NCBI GenBank assembly: GCA_017998735.1
Contig: JAGOCN010000165.1
Location: forward strand, 1-5,020
Length of the DNA stretch: 5,020 bases
Direction: 5' to 3'
From: Giesbergeria sp.
Lineage (GTDB): Bacteria; Pseudomonadota; Gammaproteobacteria; Burkholderiales; Burkholderiaceae_C
Positions 1 to 5,020 of this stretch are shown here, piece after piece. Position 1 is the stretch's first letter. Each line of letters opens with the position of its first letter. The position numbers and the translations under genes are program-made. The notes under the pieces were generated by a model. That model worked only from the letters and a program-made list of their open reading frames with translations, did no database searches and had not been told where the DNA came from.

Positions 1-894
1 GGCAGCCGCTTCTGCGGCCATCAGTGCACGCAGCTCTGCCAGCACCTGCGCGCCGGGCGGGCGCACGCCGCGCCAGATGGCAAAGGCTTCGGCCGCCTGC
101 TCCACCAGCATGCCCAGGCCGTCGCGGGGCTGGGCGCCGTGCTGCGCTGCCCAGTCCAGAAAGCCCTGCGCGGCAGGGCCGTACATCATGTCGTAGGCCA
201 AGCTGCCGGCGCGCAGCACGCTGGCCGGCACCGGCACACCACCACCGGCCAGGCTGCTGGCGGTGGCGTTGATGACCACGTCAAATGCGCAATTTTTGGT
301 CAAATCTGCCTCTAGCGCTTGTGGGGTAAGCGCTAGCAGCTCTGCTTTTTGTAGCGCGGCCAGGGCGGCATGCGACTGCACCAGCGCCTCGGCACGGGCC
401 AGCGTGCGGTTGGCCACCACCACGCGGCGCGGACCTGCGGCCAGCAGGGGCCCGAGCGCACCAGCGGCCGCGCCGCCTGCGCCGACCAGCAGCACATCGC
501 GCCCGGCCAGGTCAACACCGGCATTGCGTGTGAGGTCGGCCACCAGGCCCAGGCCGTCGGTGTTGTCGGCCACGATGGCGCCATCGATAAAGCTGAGCGT
601 GTTGGCGGCGCCGGCCAGTTGCACGCGCTCGCTGCACCGGGTGGCGAGTTGCGCCGCTTCCAGCTTGAACGGCACGGTGACATTGCAGCCGCGCCCGCCC
701 GCAGCCACAAAGGCCTGCAGCGCCTCTGCAAACCCGCCGAGCGGCACCAGGCAGCGGTCGTATGCCAGCGCCTGGCCGGTCAGTTCGGCAAAGCGTGCAT
801 GGATCCAGGGCGAGCGGCTGTGCGCCACCGGGTGGCCCATCACGCAGTAGGCGTCCACGCCTTGAGAAACGAAAGAGAAAAGGGATGCGCTCAT
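1..894 (-). CDS. aroE: Shikimate dehydrogenase (NADP+), 3' end cut by window edge
   Basis: Shikimate dehydrogenase reduces 3-dehydroshikimate to shikimate with NADPH, in the cytoplasmic pathway to aromatic amino acids. Translating the minus strand from ATG 894-892 gives 298 residues with no stop before the window edge. Substrate-site motifs are GHPVAHSRSP (20-29, serines 26 and 28), NVTVPFK (71-77, catalytic Lys77), GAANT (95-99) and NTDG (111-114, catalytic Asp113). The Rossmann part has GAGGA (138-142), NRT (162-164, typical NADP choice), INATAS (208-213), YDMMYG (234-239) and DGLGMLVEQAAEAF (258-271). The start is fixed by an ATGA overlap with the stop of the upstream TonB-like gene, so it is probably translated by coupling. 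The stop should lie just outside, since the family is usually about 270-290 residues. Residues 180-200 come from a dispersed repeat (separate entry). Identification is secure; only the last residues are missing. Confidence 0.96.
   Translation of the reverse strand, partial: MSASLFSFVSQGVDAYCVMGHPVAHSRSPWIHARFAELTGQALAYDRCLVPLGGFAEALQAFVAAGGRGCNVTVPFKLEAAQLATRCSERVQLAGAANTLSFIDGAIVADNTDGLGLVADLTRNAGVDLAGRDVLLVGAGGAAAGALGPLLAAGPRRVVVANRTLARAEALVQSHAALAALQKAELLALTPQALEADLTKNCAFDVVINATASSLAGGGVPVPASVLRAGSLAYDMMYGPAAQGFLDWAAQHGAQPRDGLGMLVEQAAEAFAIWRGVRPPGAQVLAELRALMAAEAAA
295..357 (-). repeat. Dispersed Comamonadaceae-type repeat, in frame within aroE
   Basis: Read on the minus strand, this segment runs GCTACAAAAA, AGAGCTGCTAGCGCTT, seven bases, AAGCGCTAGAGGC, GATTTGACC. 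It contains a perfect 9-base inverted repeat (CTAGCGCTT 312-320 and AAGCGCTAG 328-336, 7-base loop). It aligns without gaps to the intergenic copy at 4106-4155, with 35 of 50 positions identical. From memory, this pattern matches a short repeat scattered through Comamonadaceae genomes. It is open in the aroE frame and encodes residues 180-200. All three CTA leucine codons seen in aroE (181, 187, 194) fall inside it, and the segment is richer in A/T than its surroundings, which supports a foreign origin. The exact ends are uncertain by several bases. Confidence 0.75.
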
Positions 895-1757
895 TCGACG
901 CTGGTCTCCAGGGTCAGGTCGCGCGTGAACTTGAAGCGCGACACCACGGCAATCTGGTCGGCCTTCTTGCGCATTTCGGGGCCGAATTCGCCAAACGGGC
1001 CGGAGGCGTGGGCAATGGCCTCGGCGCGGGTGTCCAGCACCCGGCTGCCTGAGCCCTGCACGATTTCGGTGGACAGCACGCGGCCGTCGTGGTTCACGGT
1101 GACGATCATCGTCAGGTCGCCATACAGCTTGGCGCCGTTTTGCTCGGGGAAGTTGCGCGTGCCCTTGTCTTCGACCTTGCGGCGCATCGCGTCGTAGTAC
1201 ACGGCGTACACCGCTTCGCGCGTGGCCGGGCTGATGTAGCGCTTTTTGGGCCGGGCATTTTCTTCGTTGATGCGTTTTTCAATTTCGGCCAGCAGCTTGA
1301 CCAGCTGGCGGCGGCGGTCGTCCTTCGCGCTTTGTTCGGCGTTCGGGCGCGCAGCGCGTGGGTCGGGCGGGGGCAGTGCGGCAATCTGCTGGCGCAACTG
1401 GGCCAGCAGCTGCATTTGCTGCTCCTGCATGGCGTCCATCTTGCGCTGCGCTTCTTCAAAGTCGTTGCCAATGGCGGTCAGCGCCGAGTAGGGCAAGGGG
1501 CTGGTGGCGCGGCCTTTGTCTGCTTCGCCGCCCCCGGCCAGCGCAAACTGCGCCATCGCCTGCGCCTTGTCCGCGTCGGGCCGCTCATTCGAGCGGGCGT
1601 TGACCAGAATGACCTCCAGCGGCGTGTCCTCAAAAACGCGGTTGAAGCCCTCGGGGTCTATAAAGCGCACCGACAACACGGCGGCGTGCAGCAGCAGCGA
1701 CACGCCCAGCGCCAGCTGGAGCGTGCTCAGGGAGCGAAACCAGCCCGTCAGCTTCAC
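891..1757 (-). CDS. TonB-like envelope protein (energy transducer family, C-terminal TonB domain)
   Basis: This 288-residue protein has one membrane anchor at about residues 11-31 (LQLALGVSLLLHAAVLSV), followed by a periplasmic region. The segment PLEVILVNARSN (46-57) is typical of TonB-like proteins of this bacterial family. Residues 100-126 (EEAQRKMDAMQEQQ) and 146-168 are charged and Gln-rich, and are probably helical or coiled-coil. The C-terminal domain (about 185-285) has the TonB-like pattern: YYDAMRRKVE, then YGDLTMIVTVNHDGRV, then SRVLDTRAEAIAHASGPF, ending near VVSRFKF. There is no Pro-rich EP/KP spacer as in classical TonB, and no exbB or exbD is in the window. Its partner and role are therefore unknown; envelope energy transfer or structure is inference. 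The start is GTG 1757-1755, sharing a GTGA overlap with the ribonuclease stop. I see no clear Shine-Dalgarno sequence, so coupling is likely. The stop overlaps the aroE start as ATGA. Confidence 0.85.
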   Translation of the reverse strand: MKLTGWFRSLSTLQLALGVSLLLHAAVLSVRFIDPEGFNRVFEDTPLEVILVNARSNERPDADKAQAMAQFALAGGGEADKGRATSPLPYSALTAIGNDFEEAQRKMDAMQEQQMQLLAQLRQQIAALPPPDPRAARPNAEQSAKDDRRRQLVKLLAEIEKRINEENARPKKRYISPATREAVYAVYYDAMRRKVEDKGTRNFPEQNGAKLYGDLTMIVTVNHDGRVLSTEIVQGSGSRVLDTRAEAIAHASGPFGEFGPEMRKKADQIAVVSRFKFTRDLTLETSVE

Positions 1758-3916
1758 GGCACTGAGGTGGCGGTAGCGGGCGCGGTGTCTGCGCTGCTGC
1801 TGTTGTCTGCAGCAGCAGACGCGGGAGACGCCATAGAAGCGGCAGCCGCAGGGCTGGCATCGGTGCCATCCTCGTCCATGTCCACCGCAATGGCCAGCGG
1901 GCCGGCCACGGCGCTGTCGTCGTCCTCGTCGCCTTCGGCGCTGTCATTGGCCGCCTGGGAACCGGGCGCGGTGCTGTCCAGGCGCTCCAGCACGGTGCCG
2001 TGCAGGTCCAGCGTGATGTCGTCAATGTCACCCAGTTTCACGCGCAGCTGCGCGCCGCGCGGCAGGCTTTGCGCGCCCAGCACCGGGAACACCAGTGGCA
2101 GTGTGTCGGCGCGCACCAGAAAGCTGCCGGCCGGGCCTTCCTTGAACACCGTGGCGGTCAGTTCGGTGATGCCGTTCTGCTCCAGGTACTTGAGCGTCCA
2201 GAAGCGCTCCATGCCGGCCTGGTAACCGTTGTAGGCGCTGTAGGTGGCGTCAAAGCTGCTGATGATGGAAAACAGGTCGGCGTCTTTCGGCTTAAACGGC
2301 GCGGCCAGCGCGGCGGTGTTGCCATGGCGTGCGCAGGCAATGATCTGCCACTGGTTCACCAGATCGACATAGCGGCGCAGCGGCGACGTGGCCCAGGTGT
2401 AGCTTTTGACGCCAATGCCGGCGTGCGGCTGCGCCCGCGTGCCCATGCGCACCTTCACGCCCGGCGCCAGACTGGCCTGGCTGCGGTAGATGCCGGGCAC
2501 GCCCAGCTCGTGCAGCCAGTTGCCCCAGGTGCTGTTGGCGACGATGGCGGCCTCGGCCACGATCAGGTCCAGCGGCGCGCCGCGCTGGCGCGTGCCAATC
2601 TGCACCTGCTCGGCGCCGCTGGGCTCGGCGCCATCGTTGCCGACCAGGCGAAAGTTGTAGTCCGGCCGGTTGAAGTTCTCCGGCTTGCCGCGCACCACCT
2701 CGCGCTGGGCCTTCAGCACCTTGGCCAGCTGGTACAAAAACGATAGCTGCTCGCGCAGGTCCAGCAAGGGCTGGGGGGTGTTTTCGGTCTGAATGGCGGG
2801 GTTGGCCAGCCAGTCTTCGGTGACGATGTGGTCCAGCTGGTCGTGGCGCAGGTTGACGCTGACCGGCACGCGCTCCAGCCGGGTTTCGGTGGCGGTGATG
2901 GCCAGCGTGGCCTCGTCAATGGTCACGTACAGGGACACGGCCGGGTTGGCGCGGCCCGCGTCCAGCGTGTACAGCTGCACCACCTCGGGCGGCAGCATGG
3001 TGATCTTGTGGCCCGGCATGTAGACCGTGGACAGGCGCTGGCGGCCCAGCTGGTCGAGCGCATCGCCCGGCGCAATCGCCAGGCCTGGTGCGGCGATGTG
3101 GATGCCCAGCAGCACCGTGCCGCTGCCCAGGCCGCGCACCGACAGCGCGTCGTCGATTTCGGTGGTGTGCGAGTCGTCGATGGAAAACGCCTGCACGTCG
3201 GCCAGCGGCAGGTCGTCCGGCGGCTGCGGTGCGGCCAGTGCAGGAAAGGCCGTGCCCTTGGGAAAGTTGTCGAACAGAAAGCGCTTCCAGTGGAACTGGT
3301 AGCTCGAATCGATGGCGCCGGCCTTTTGCAGCAGCGCCAGCGGCGGCAGGTGCGCGGCGCGGCTGGCGTCCACCACCGCCTTGTATTCGGGCGCGTTCTT
3401 GTCCGGGCGGAACAGGATCTTGTAAAGCTGCTCGCGGATGGGCTCGGGGCACTCGCCGCGCACCAGCGCTTCGGCCCATTCGCCAATTTGCGCCAGCACG
3501 CGTTTCTTTTTTTCAATGGCGGCCAGGGCCTGCTGCAGGATGTCTGCCGGCGCCTTCTTGAAGCGGCCCTTGCCGGCGCGGCGAAAGTAGTGCGGCGCCT
3601 CGTACAGCGCCAGCAGGGCGCCGGCCTGCTGCACCAGCGTGGCCTGCTCGGAAAAATACTCGCGCGCCATGTCGGCAAAGCCGAACTCGCCGTCGCTGGC
3701 AAATTCCCAGGCCAGGTCCAGGTCGATGGCAGCGGCCTCCGCCTGCGCCTGCGCCAGCAGTTCGGCCGGGGCGGGCTTGTCGAACCTGAGCAGGATGTGG
3801 GCGGTTTTCACCTTCACCCGTTTGCCCGAGCCAAGCTCGATCTGGGCCGACGTGTCGGCCTCGGACAGGATGCGGCCGGCCAGAAATTTGCCGGAATCTT
3901 CAAACAATGCGTGCAT
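1754..3916 (-). CDS. RNB-domain 3'-5' exoribonuclease (RNase II/R superfamily)
   Basis: The 720-residue product belongs to the RNase II/R superfamily, which degrades single-stranded RNA 3' to 5' with Mg2+. Residues 1-50 form a small beta-rich N-terminal region (FLAGRILSEADTSAQIELGSG), and 60-215 a helical linker. The RNB domain runs from about 240 to 525. Its metal-site signature is SIDDSHTTEIDDAL (245-258): Asp247, Asp255 and Asp256 match RNase II Asp201, Asp209 and Asp210, while the position of Asp207 is Glu253. Other landmarks are LGIHIAAPG (270-278), VYMPGHKITMLPPE (298-311) and SPLRRYVDLVNQW (511-523), where Arg514 matches the catalytic arginine of RNase II. A weak S1/OB-like region (about 583-645) follows, then an acidic and Ala/Ser-rich disordered tail (656-720). 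ATG 3916 is chosen over upstream codons in the same frame because a GGGAGA Shine-Dalgarno precedes it and homology begins there. It heads the operon with the TonB-like gene and aroE. Whether it matches RNase II or RNase R in function is open. Confidence 0.92.
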   Translation of the reverse strand: MHALFEDSGKFLAGRILSEADTSAQIELGSGKRVKVKTAHILLRFDKPAPAELLAQAQAEAAAIDLDLAWEFASDGEFGFADMAREYFSEQATLVQQAGALLALYEAPHYFRRAGKGRFKKAPADILQQALAAIEKKKRVLAQIGEWAEALVRGECPEPIREQLYKILFRPDKNAPEYKAVVDASRAAHLPPLALLQKAGAIDSSYQFHWKRFLFDNFPKGTAFPALAAPQPPDDLPLADVQAFSIDDSHTTEIDDALSVRGLGSGTVLLGIHIAAPGLAIAPGDALDQLGRQRLSTVYMPGHKITMLPPEVVQLYTLDAGRANPAVSLYVTIDEATLAITATETRLERVPVSVNLRHDQLDHIVTEDWLANPAIQTENTPQPLLDLREQLSFLYQLAKVLKAQREVVRGKPENFNRPDYNFRLVGNDGAEPSGAEQVQIGTRQRGAPLDLIVAEAAIVANSTWGNWLHELGVPGIYRSQASLAPGVKVRMGTRAQPHAGIGVKSYTWATSPLRRYVDLVNQWQIIACARHGNTAALAAPFKPKDADLFSIISSFDATYSAYNGYQAGMERFWTLKYLEQNGITELTATVFKEGPAGSFLVRADTLPLVFPVLGAQSLPRGAQLRVKLGDIDDITLDLHGTVLERLDSTAPGSQAANDSAEGDEDDDSAVAGPLAIAVDMDEDGTDASPAAAASMASPASAAADNSSSADTAPATATSVP

Positions 3917-3934
3917 GGGCGCAATTCTCCCATG
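3914..3934 (-). promoter_or_regulatory. Ribosome-binding site of the RNB gene within a small inverted repeat
   Basis: On the minus strand the Shine-Dalgarno GGGAGA (3931-3926) lies 9 bases upstream of ATG 3916. This decides the start of the ribonuclease. The same stretch contains an inverted repeat: CATGGG (3934-3929) can pair with CCCATG (3919-3914), with a 9-base loop. The hairpin would hide the start codon and the first three bases of the Shine-Dalgarno. The sequence match is direct; any regulatory effect is inference. Confidence 0.5.
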
Positions 3935-3951
3935 GCAGCGCAGGCTGCTTT

Positions 3952-4089
3952 TCAGACCTCCAGCAGCAGCGTGGGCATGAATGCCGGGTTTTCGGCGACT
4001 CCTTCGGGGGCATAACCGCGCGGGTTGGCGACGATGCGGGTGTTGCGGGTGATGCGGTTCCTGCCAGCAAGAGACAACACATGGGATGC
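3952..4089 (-). pseudogene. C-terminal remnant of a metallophosphoesterase gene
   Basis: One minus-strand frame upstream of the ribonuclease reads RNTRIVANPRGYAPEGVAEN and then PAFMPTLLLEV before TGA 3954-3952. This matches the ending I know from bacterial metallophosphoesterases of the calcineurin-like family (pattern TRIV.NPRGY....ENP.F.P.L.VEV). The preceding residues SHVLSLAGRNRI resemble a decayed version of the family's histidine-containing segment before that tail. The frame stays open back to a TAG at 4158-4156, but there is no ATG and far too little room for the usual gene of roughly 250 residues; the metal-binding core is missing. The upstream boundary near 4089 lies beside a dispersed repeat, which suggests a deletion removed the rest. 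It could instead be a short real peptide from a GTG at 4080, but I think that is unlikely. Family assignment rests on remembered similarity. Confidence 0.65.
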
Positions 4090-4105
4090 ACAAAACCTGT
4101 ATGTT

Positions 4106-4155
4106 TTGCTATGAAAAAAAGAGCTGTCAGCGCATGTCCAGCAAGCGCTGGAGCC
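4106..4155 (+). repeat. Dispersed Comamonadaceae-type repeat, intergenic copy
   Basis: The plus strand reads GCTATGAAAAAAAGAGCTG, then CAGCGC, an 11-base loop, GCGCTGGAG. It aligns without gaps to the copy inside aroE (35 of 50 identical; the blocks GCTA, AGAGCTG, AGCGC and AAGCGCT are conserved) in the opposite orientation. The hairpin arms are CAGCGC (4128-4133) and GCGCTG (4145-4150), shorter and less perfect than in the aroE copy. Small AT-rich inverted repeats flank it: CAAAAC/GTTTTG (4091-4096/4103-4108) and AAAACA/TGTTTT (4158-4163/4167-4172). It sits between the esterase stop and the metallophosphoesterase remnant. There is no coding capacity or transposase; it is presumably a non-autonomous or REP-like element. 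Confidence 0.7.
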
Positions 4156-4172
4156 CTAAAACACCTTGTTTT
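4114..4172 (-). terminator. Possible transcription terminator after the esterase gene
   Basis: Just past the esterase stop, the minus strand can form either AAAACA/TGTTTT (4172-4167/4163-4158), or TCCAGC-GCTT-GCTGGA / CAGCGC...GCGCTG inside the repeat. These are followed seven bases later by a run of seven T (4120-4114). The GC hairpin plus T-run resembles a Rho-independent terminator, but the spacing is loose and the stems are only six pairs. If it works, the downstream ribonuclease operon would need its own promoter, and I see no convincing one in 3935-4105. Confidence 0.3.
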
Positions 4173-4796
4173 TTATTTCGCCAGCTTCAAAAACTGCACG
4201 ATGCTGTCAATGTGGCTGGCAAAGTCGCTCAGCCCATGGTCGCCGCCGTCGAGCAGTCGCAACTCGGCCTGCGGGTAGCGCGCCACCATTTCGCGCCAGT
4301 CCAGCACTTCGTCGCCCTTGGCAACGATGGCCAACTGCGGCGCGGCCGGTGGTGCATCGCGCACGTCCAGGGCGTGCAGTTCAGCGACAAATTCAGGCGC
4401 GAAATAGAAATGCTCGCCCGGCGCATGCCACTGCGCTGTCTCTGTGCCGATGTACTGCGCCAGGTCGCGGGCCGGGTTGACGGCCGGGTTCAGCAGCACG
4501 CTCGGGCAGCGCATCTGCTGCGCCACCCAGCTGGCGTAATAGCCGCCAAGCGACGAGCCGACCACGGCCATGCGCTGCTTTGGCCAGTCGGCCGTGCCAG
4601 CGCGCACCAGTTCCATGGCAGCACAGGGCGATGGCGGCAGTTGCGGGCTCCAGAACTGCACGGCCGGGTGGCGCTGCGCCACATGGGCTGCCATCAGTCG
4701 GGCCTTGGCCGACTGCGGCGAGGAGCGAAAGCCGTGCAGGTAAAGCAGGTGGGTGGTGGCAGTGGTGGTGTCGGCAGTTGGCGTGGTGGTGGTCAT
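4173..4796 (-). CDS. YqiA/YcfP-family alpha/beta-fold hydrolase (esterase)
   Basis: This 207-residue cytoplasmic protein is a small serine esterase of the YqiA/YcfP family. E. coli YqiA is known to have esterase activity on short acyl esters, but the natural substrate is not settled. The sequence shows the family start motif HLLYLHGFRSSPQSAKA (16-32), the nucleophile elbow GSSLGGYYA (80-88, Ser82), LNPAVNPA (102-109), the acid in AKGDEVLDW (159-167, Asp162) and the catalytic histidine in DGGDHGLSDF (183-192, His187). The full triad is therefore present and the length is normal. The start at ATG 4796 is the only start codon before the conserved region. It gives a Thr-rich leader (MTTTTPTADTTTATT) encoded by ACC repeats that is probably not structured. 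No strong Shine-Dalgarno is visible. It is divergent from rodA, and downstream is a repeat rather than its likely ancestral neighbour. Confidence 0.92.
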   Translation of the reverse strand: MTTTTPTADTTTATTHLLYLHGFRSSPQSAKARLMAAHVAQRHPAVQFWSPQLPPSPCAAMELVRAGTADWPKQRMAVVGSSLGGYYASWVAQQMRCPSVLLNPAVNPARDLAQYIGTETAQWHAPGEHFYFAPEFVAELHALDVRDAPPAAPQLAIVAKGDEVLDWREMVARYPQAELRLLDGGDHGLSDFASHIDSIVQFLKLAK

Positions 4797-4895
4797 GGGT
4801 CAAGGCGACAGCGCCGCCGTGCAAACACCCAGGTTGTGCAGGCAGGGGCGTGGCAGGCGCTGGCAAGAAAAAGGGCAGAGCGGCATTGTCCACTG

Positions 4896-4927
4896 TTGCT
4901 GCAGTGCAGCAGGCGCGCCGTGATAAT
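4896..4927 (+). promoter_or_regulatory. Candidate rodA promoter with a small palindrome in the divergent gap
   Basis: The 138-base gap between the esterase and rodA starts (4797-4934) contains GATAAT (4922-4927), a good -10 match, with a weak TTGCTG (4896-4901) 20 bases upstream, a spacing longer than ideal. A perfect 7-base inverted repeat, TGCTGCA-G-TGCAGCA (4897-4911), lies between them and could be an operator. The -10 box ends only seven bases before the rodA ATG, and I see no Shine-Dalgarno, so transcription from it would give a leaderless or near-leaderless message. I see no convincing promoter for the esterase on the other strand. All of this is inference from short motifs. Confidence 0.3.
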
Positions 4928-4934
4928 CGCGCCC

Positions 4935-5020
4935 ATGCCAACCCCTTTTGACAAACCCACGCTGCTCCAGCGCATCGTGCCGCTGTTTCGCGGCTTTGAT
5001 GGCTGGCTGGTGCTTTTGGT
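4935..5020 (+). CDS. rodA: Rod shape-determining protein RodA, N-terminal fragment cut by window edge
   Basis: Only 28 codons and two bases are in the window: MPTPFDKPTLLQRIVPLFRG followed by FDGWLVLL. The pattern FDKP.LLQR..PLF.GFD followed by the start of a hydrophobic helix matches the N-terminus I remember for RodA of Comamonadaceae. RodA is the SEDS-family peptidoglycan glycosyltransferase of the elongation machinery; it lies in the inner membrane with about ten helices and works with PBP2. The conserved catalytic residues lie outside the window and cannot be checked. The start ATG 4935 has no clear Shine-Dalgarno and lies just after a GATAAT box. The gene is divergent from the esterase, so it is first in its transcription unit on this side. 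Confidence 0.75.
   Translation, partial: MPTPFDKPTLLQRIVPLFRGFDGWLVLL

Noticed and set aside
1787..1820. CTG/CAG-rich inverted repeat near the ribonuclease 3' end
   Set aside because: It lies in the codons for the Ala/Ser/Asp-rich disordered tail and is explained by low-complexity coding sequence. It has no T-run and is inside the operon.
1089..2225. Long plus-strand open frame of 378 codons opposite the TonB-like and ribonuclease genes
   Set aside because: It is antisense to two well-supported genes, has low-complexity composition rich in Ala, Gln and Arg, and matches no family I know. High GC content produces such shadows.
2828..4015. Plus-strand open frame of 395 codons opposite the ribonuclease
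   Set aside because: It is the GC-driven mirror of the RNB coding frame, with repetitive Gly/Arg/Gln/Val composition and no recognisable motifs.
3917..4093. An N-terminal extension of 59 codons on the ribonuclease, starting at ATG 4093
   Set aside because: The extension is His/Pro/Arg-rich and unlike RNB proteins, and it overlaps the metallophosphoesterase remnant in another frame. ATG 3916 has a Shine-Dalgarno and begins the conserved sequence.
1..5020. Defence system, CRISPR array, prophage, insertion sequence, tRNA or a new multi-gene system
   Set aside because: All sizeable reading frames are explained by conserved housekeeping families. There are no transposase, integrase, direct-repeat arrays or tRNA-like cloverleafs that I can see.

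Overview
The window looks like chromosomal housekeeping DNA from a GC-rich betaproteobacterium, most likely of the family Comamonadaceae (Acidovorax/Comamonas/Variovorax relatives). Three things point there: the strong G/C third-position bias; the gene order rodA / yqiA-like esterase / RNB ribonuclease / TonB-like protein / aroE; and copies of a short dispersed repeat, built around AGCTGCTAGCGCTT...AAGCGCTAGAG, that I recall from genomes of this family. The genus is inference, because no rRNA or other marker is present.

Layout from right to left. At the right edge (4935 onward, + strand) is the first 28 codons of rodA, a cell-elongation gene. It is divergent from an esterase of the YqiA/YcfP alpha/beta-hydrolase family (4796-4173, - strand); the 138-base gap between them holds a weak promoter candidate and a small palindrome. 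Downstream of the esterase lies a 256-base stretch without an intact gene. It contains one copy of the dispersed repeat flanked by small AT-rich hairpins, then what appears to be the C-terminal remnant of a metallophosphoesterase gene (about 4089-3952). Next comes a tightly packed - strand operon: an RNB-domain exoribonuclease (3916-1754), a TonB-like envelope protein (1757-891) and aroE, shikimate dehydrogenase (894 to beyond the left edge). The three genes overlap through GTGA and ATGA junctions, so translation is probably coupled.

The genes do not form one pathway: RNA decay, an envelope energy-transducer-like protein, aromatic amino acid synthesis and cell-shape control sit side by side. 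The points of most interest are evolutionary. A second repeat copy lies in frame inside aroE and supplies about 20 residues of the protein. The metallophosphoesterase seems to have been deleted down to its tail beside the other copy. I found no mobile-element genes, CRISPR, tRNA, rRNA or defence system, and nothing that looks like a new multi-gene system.
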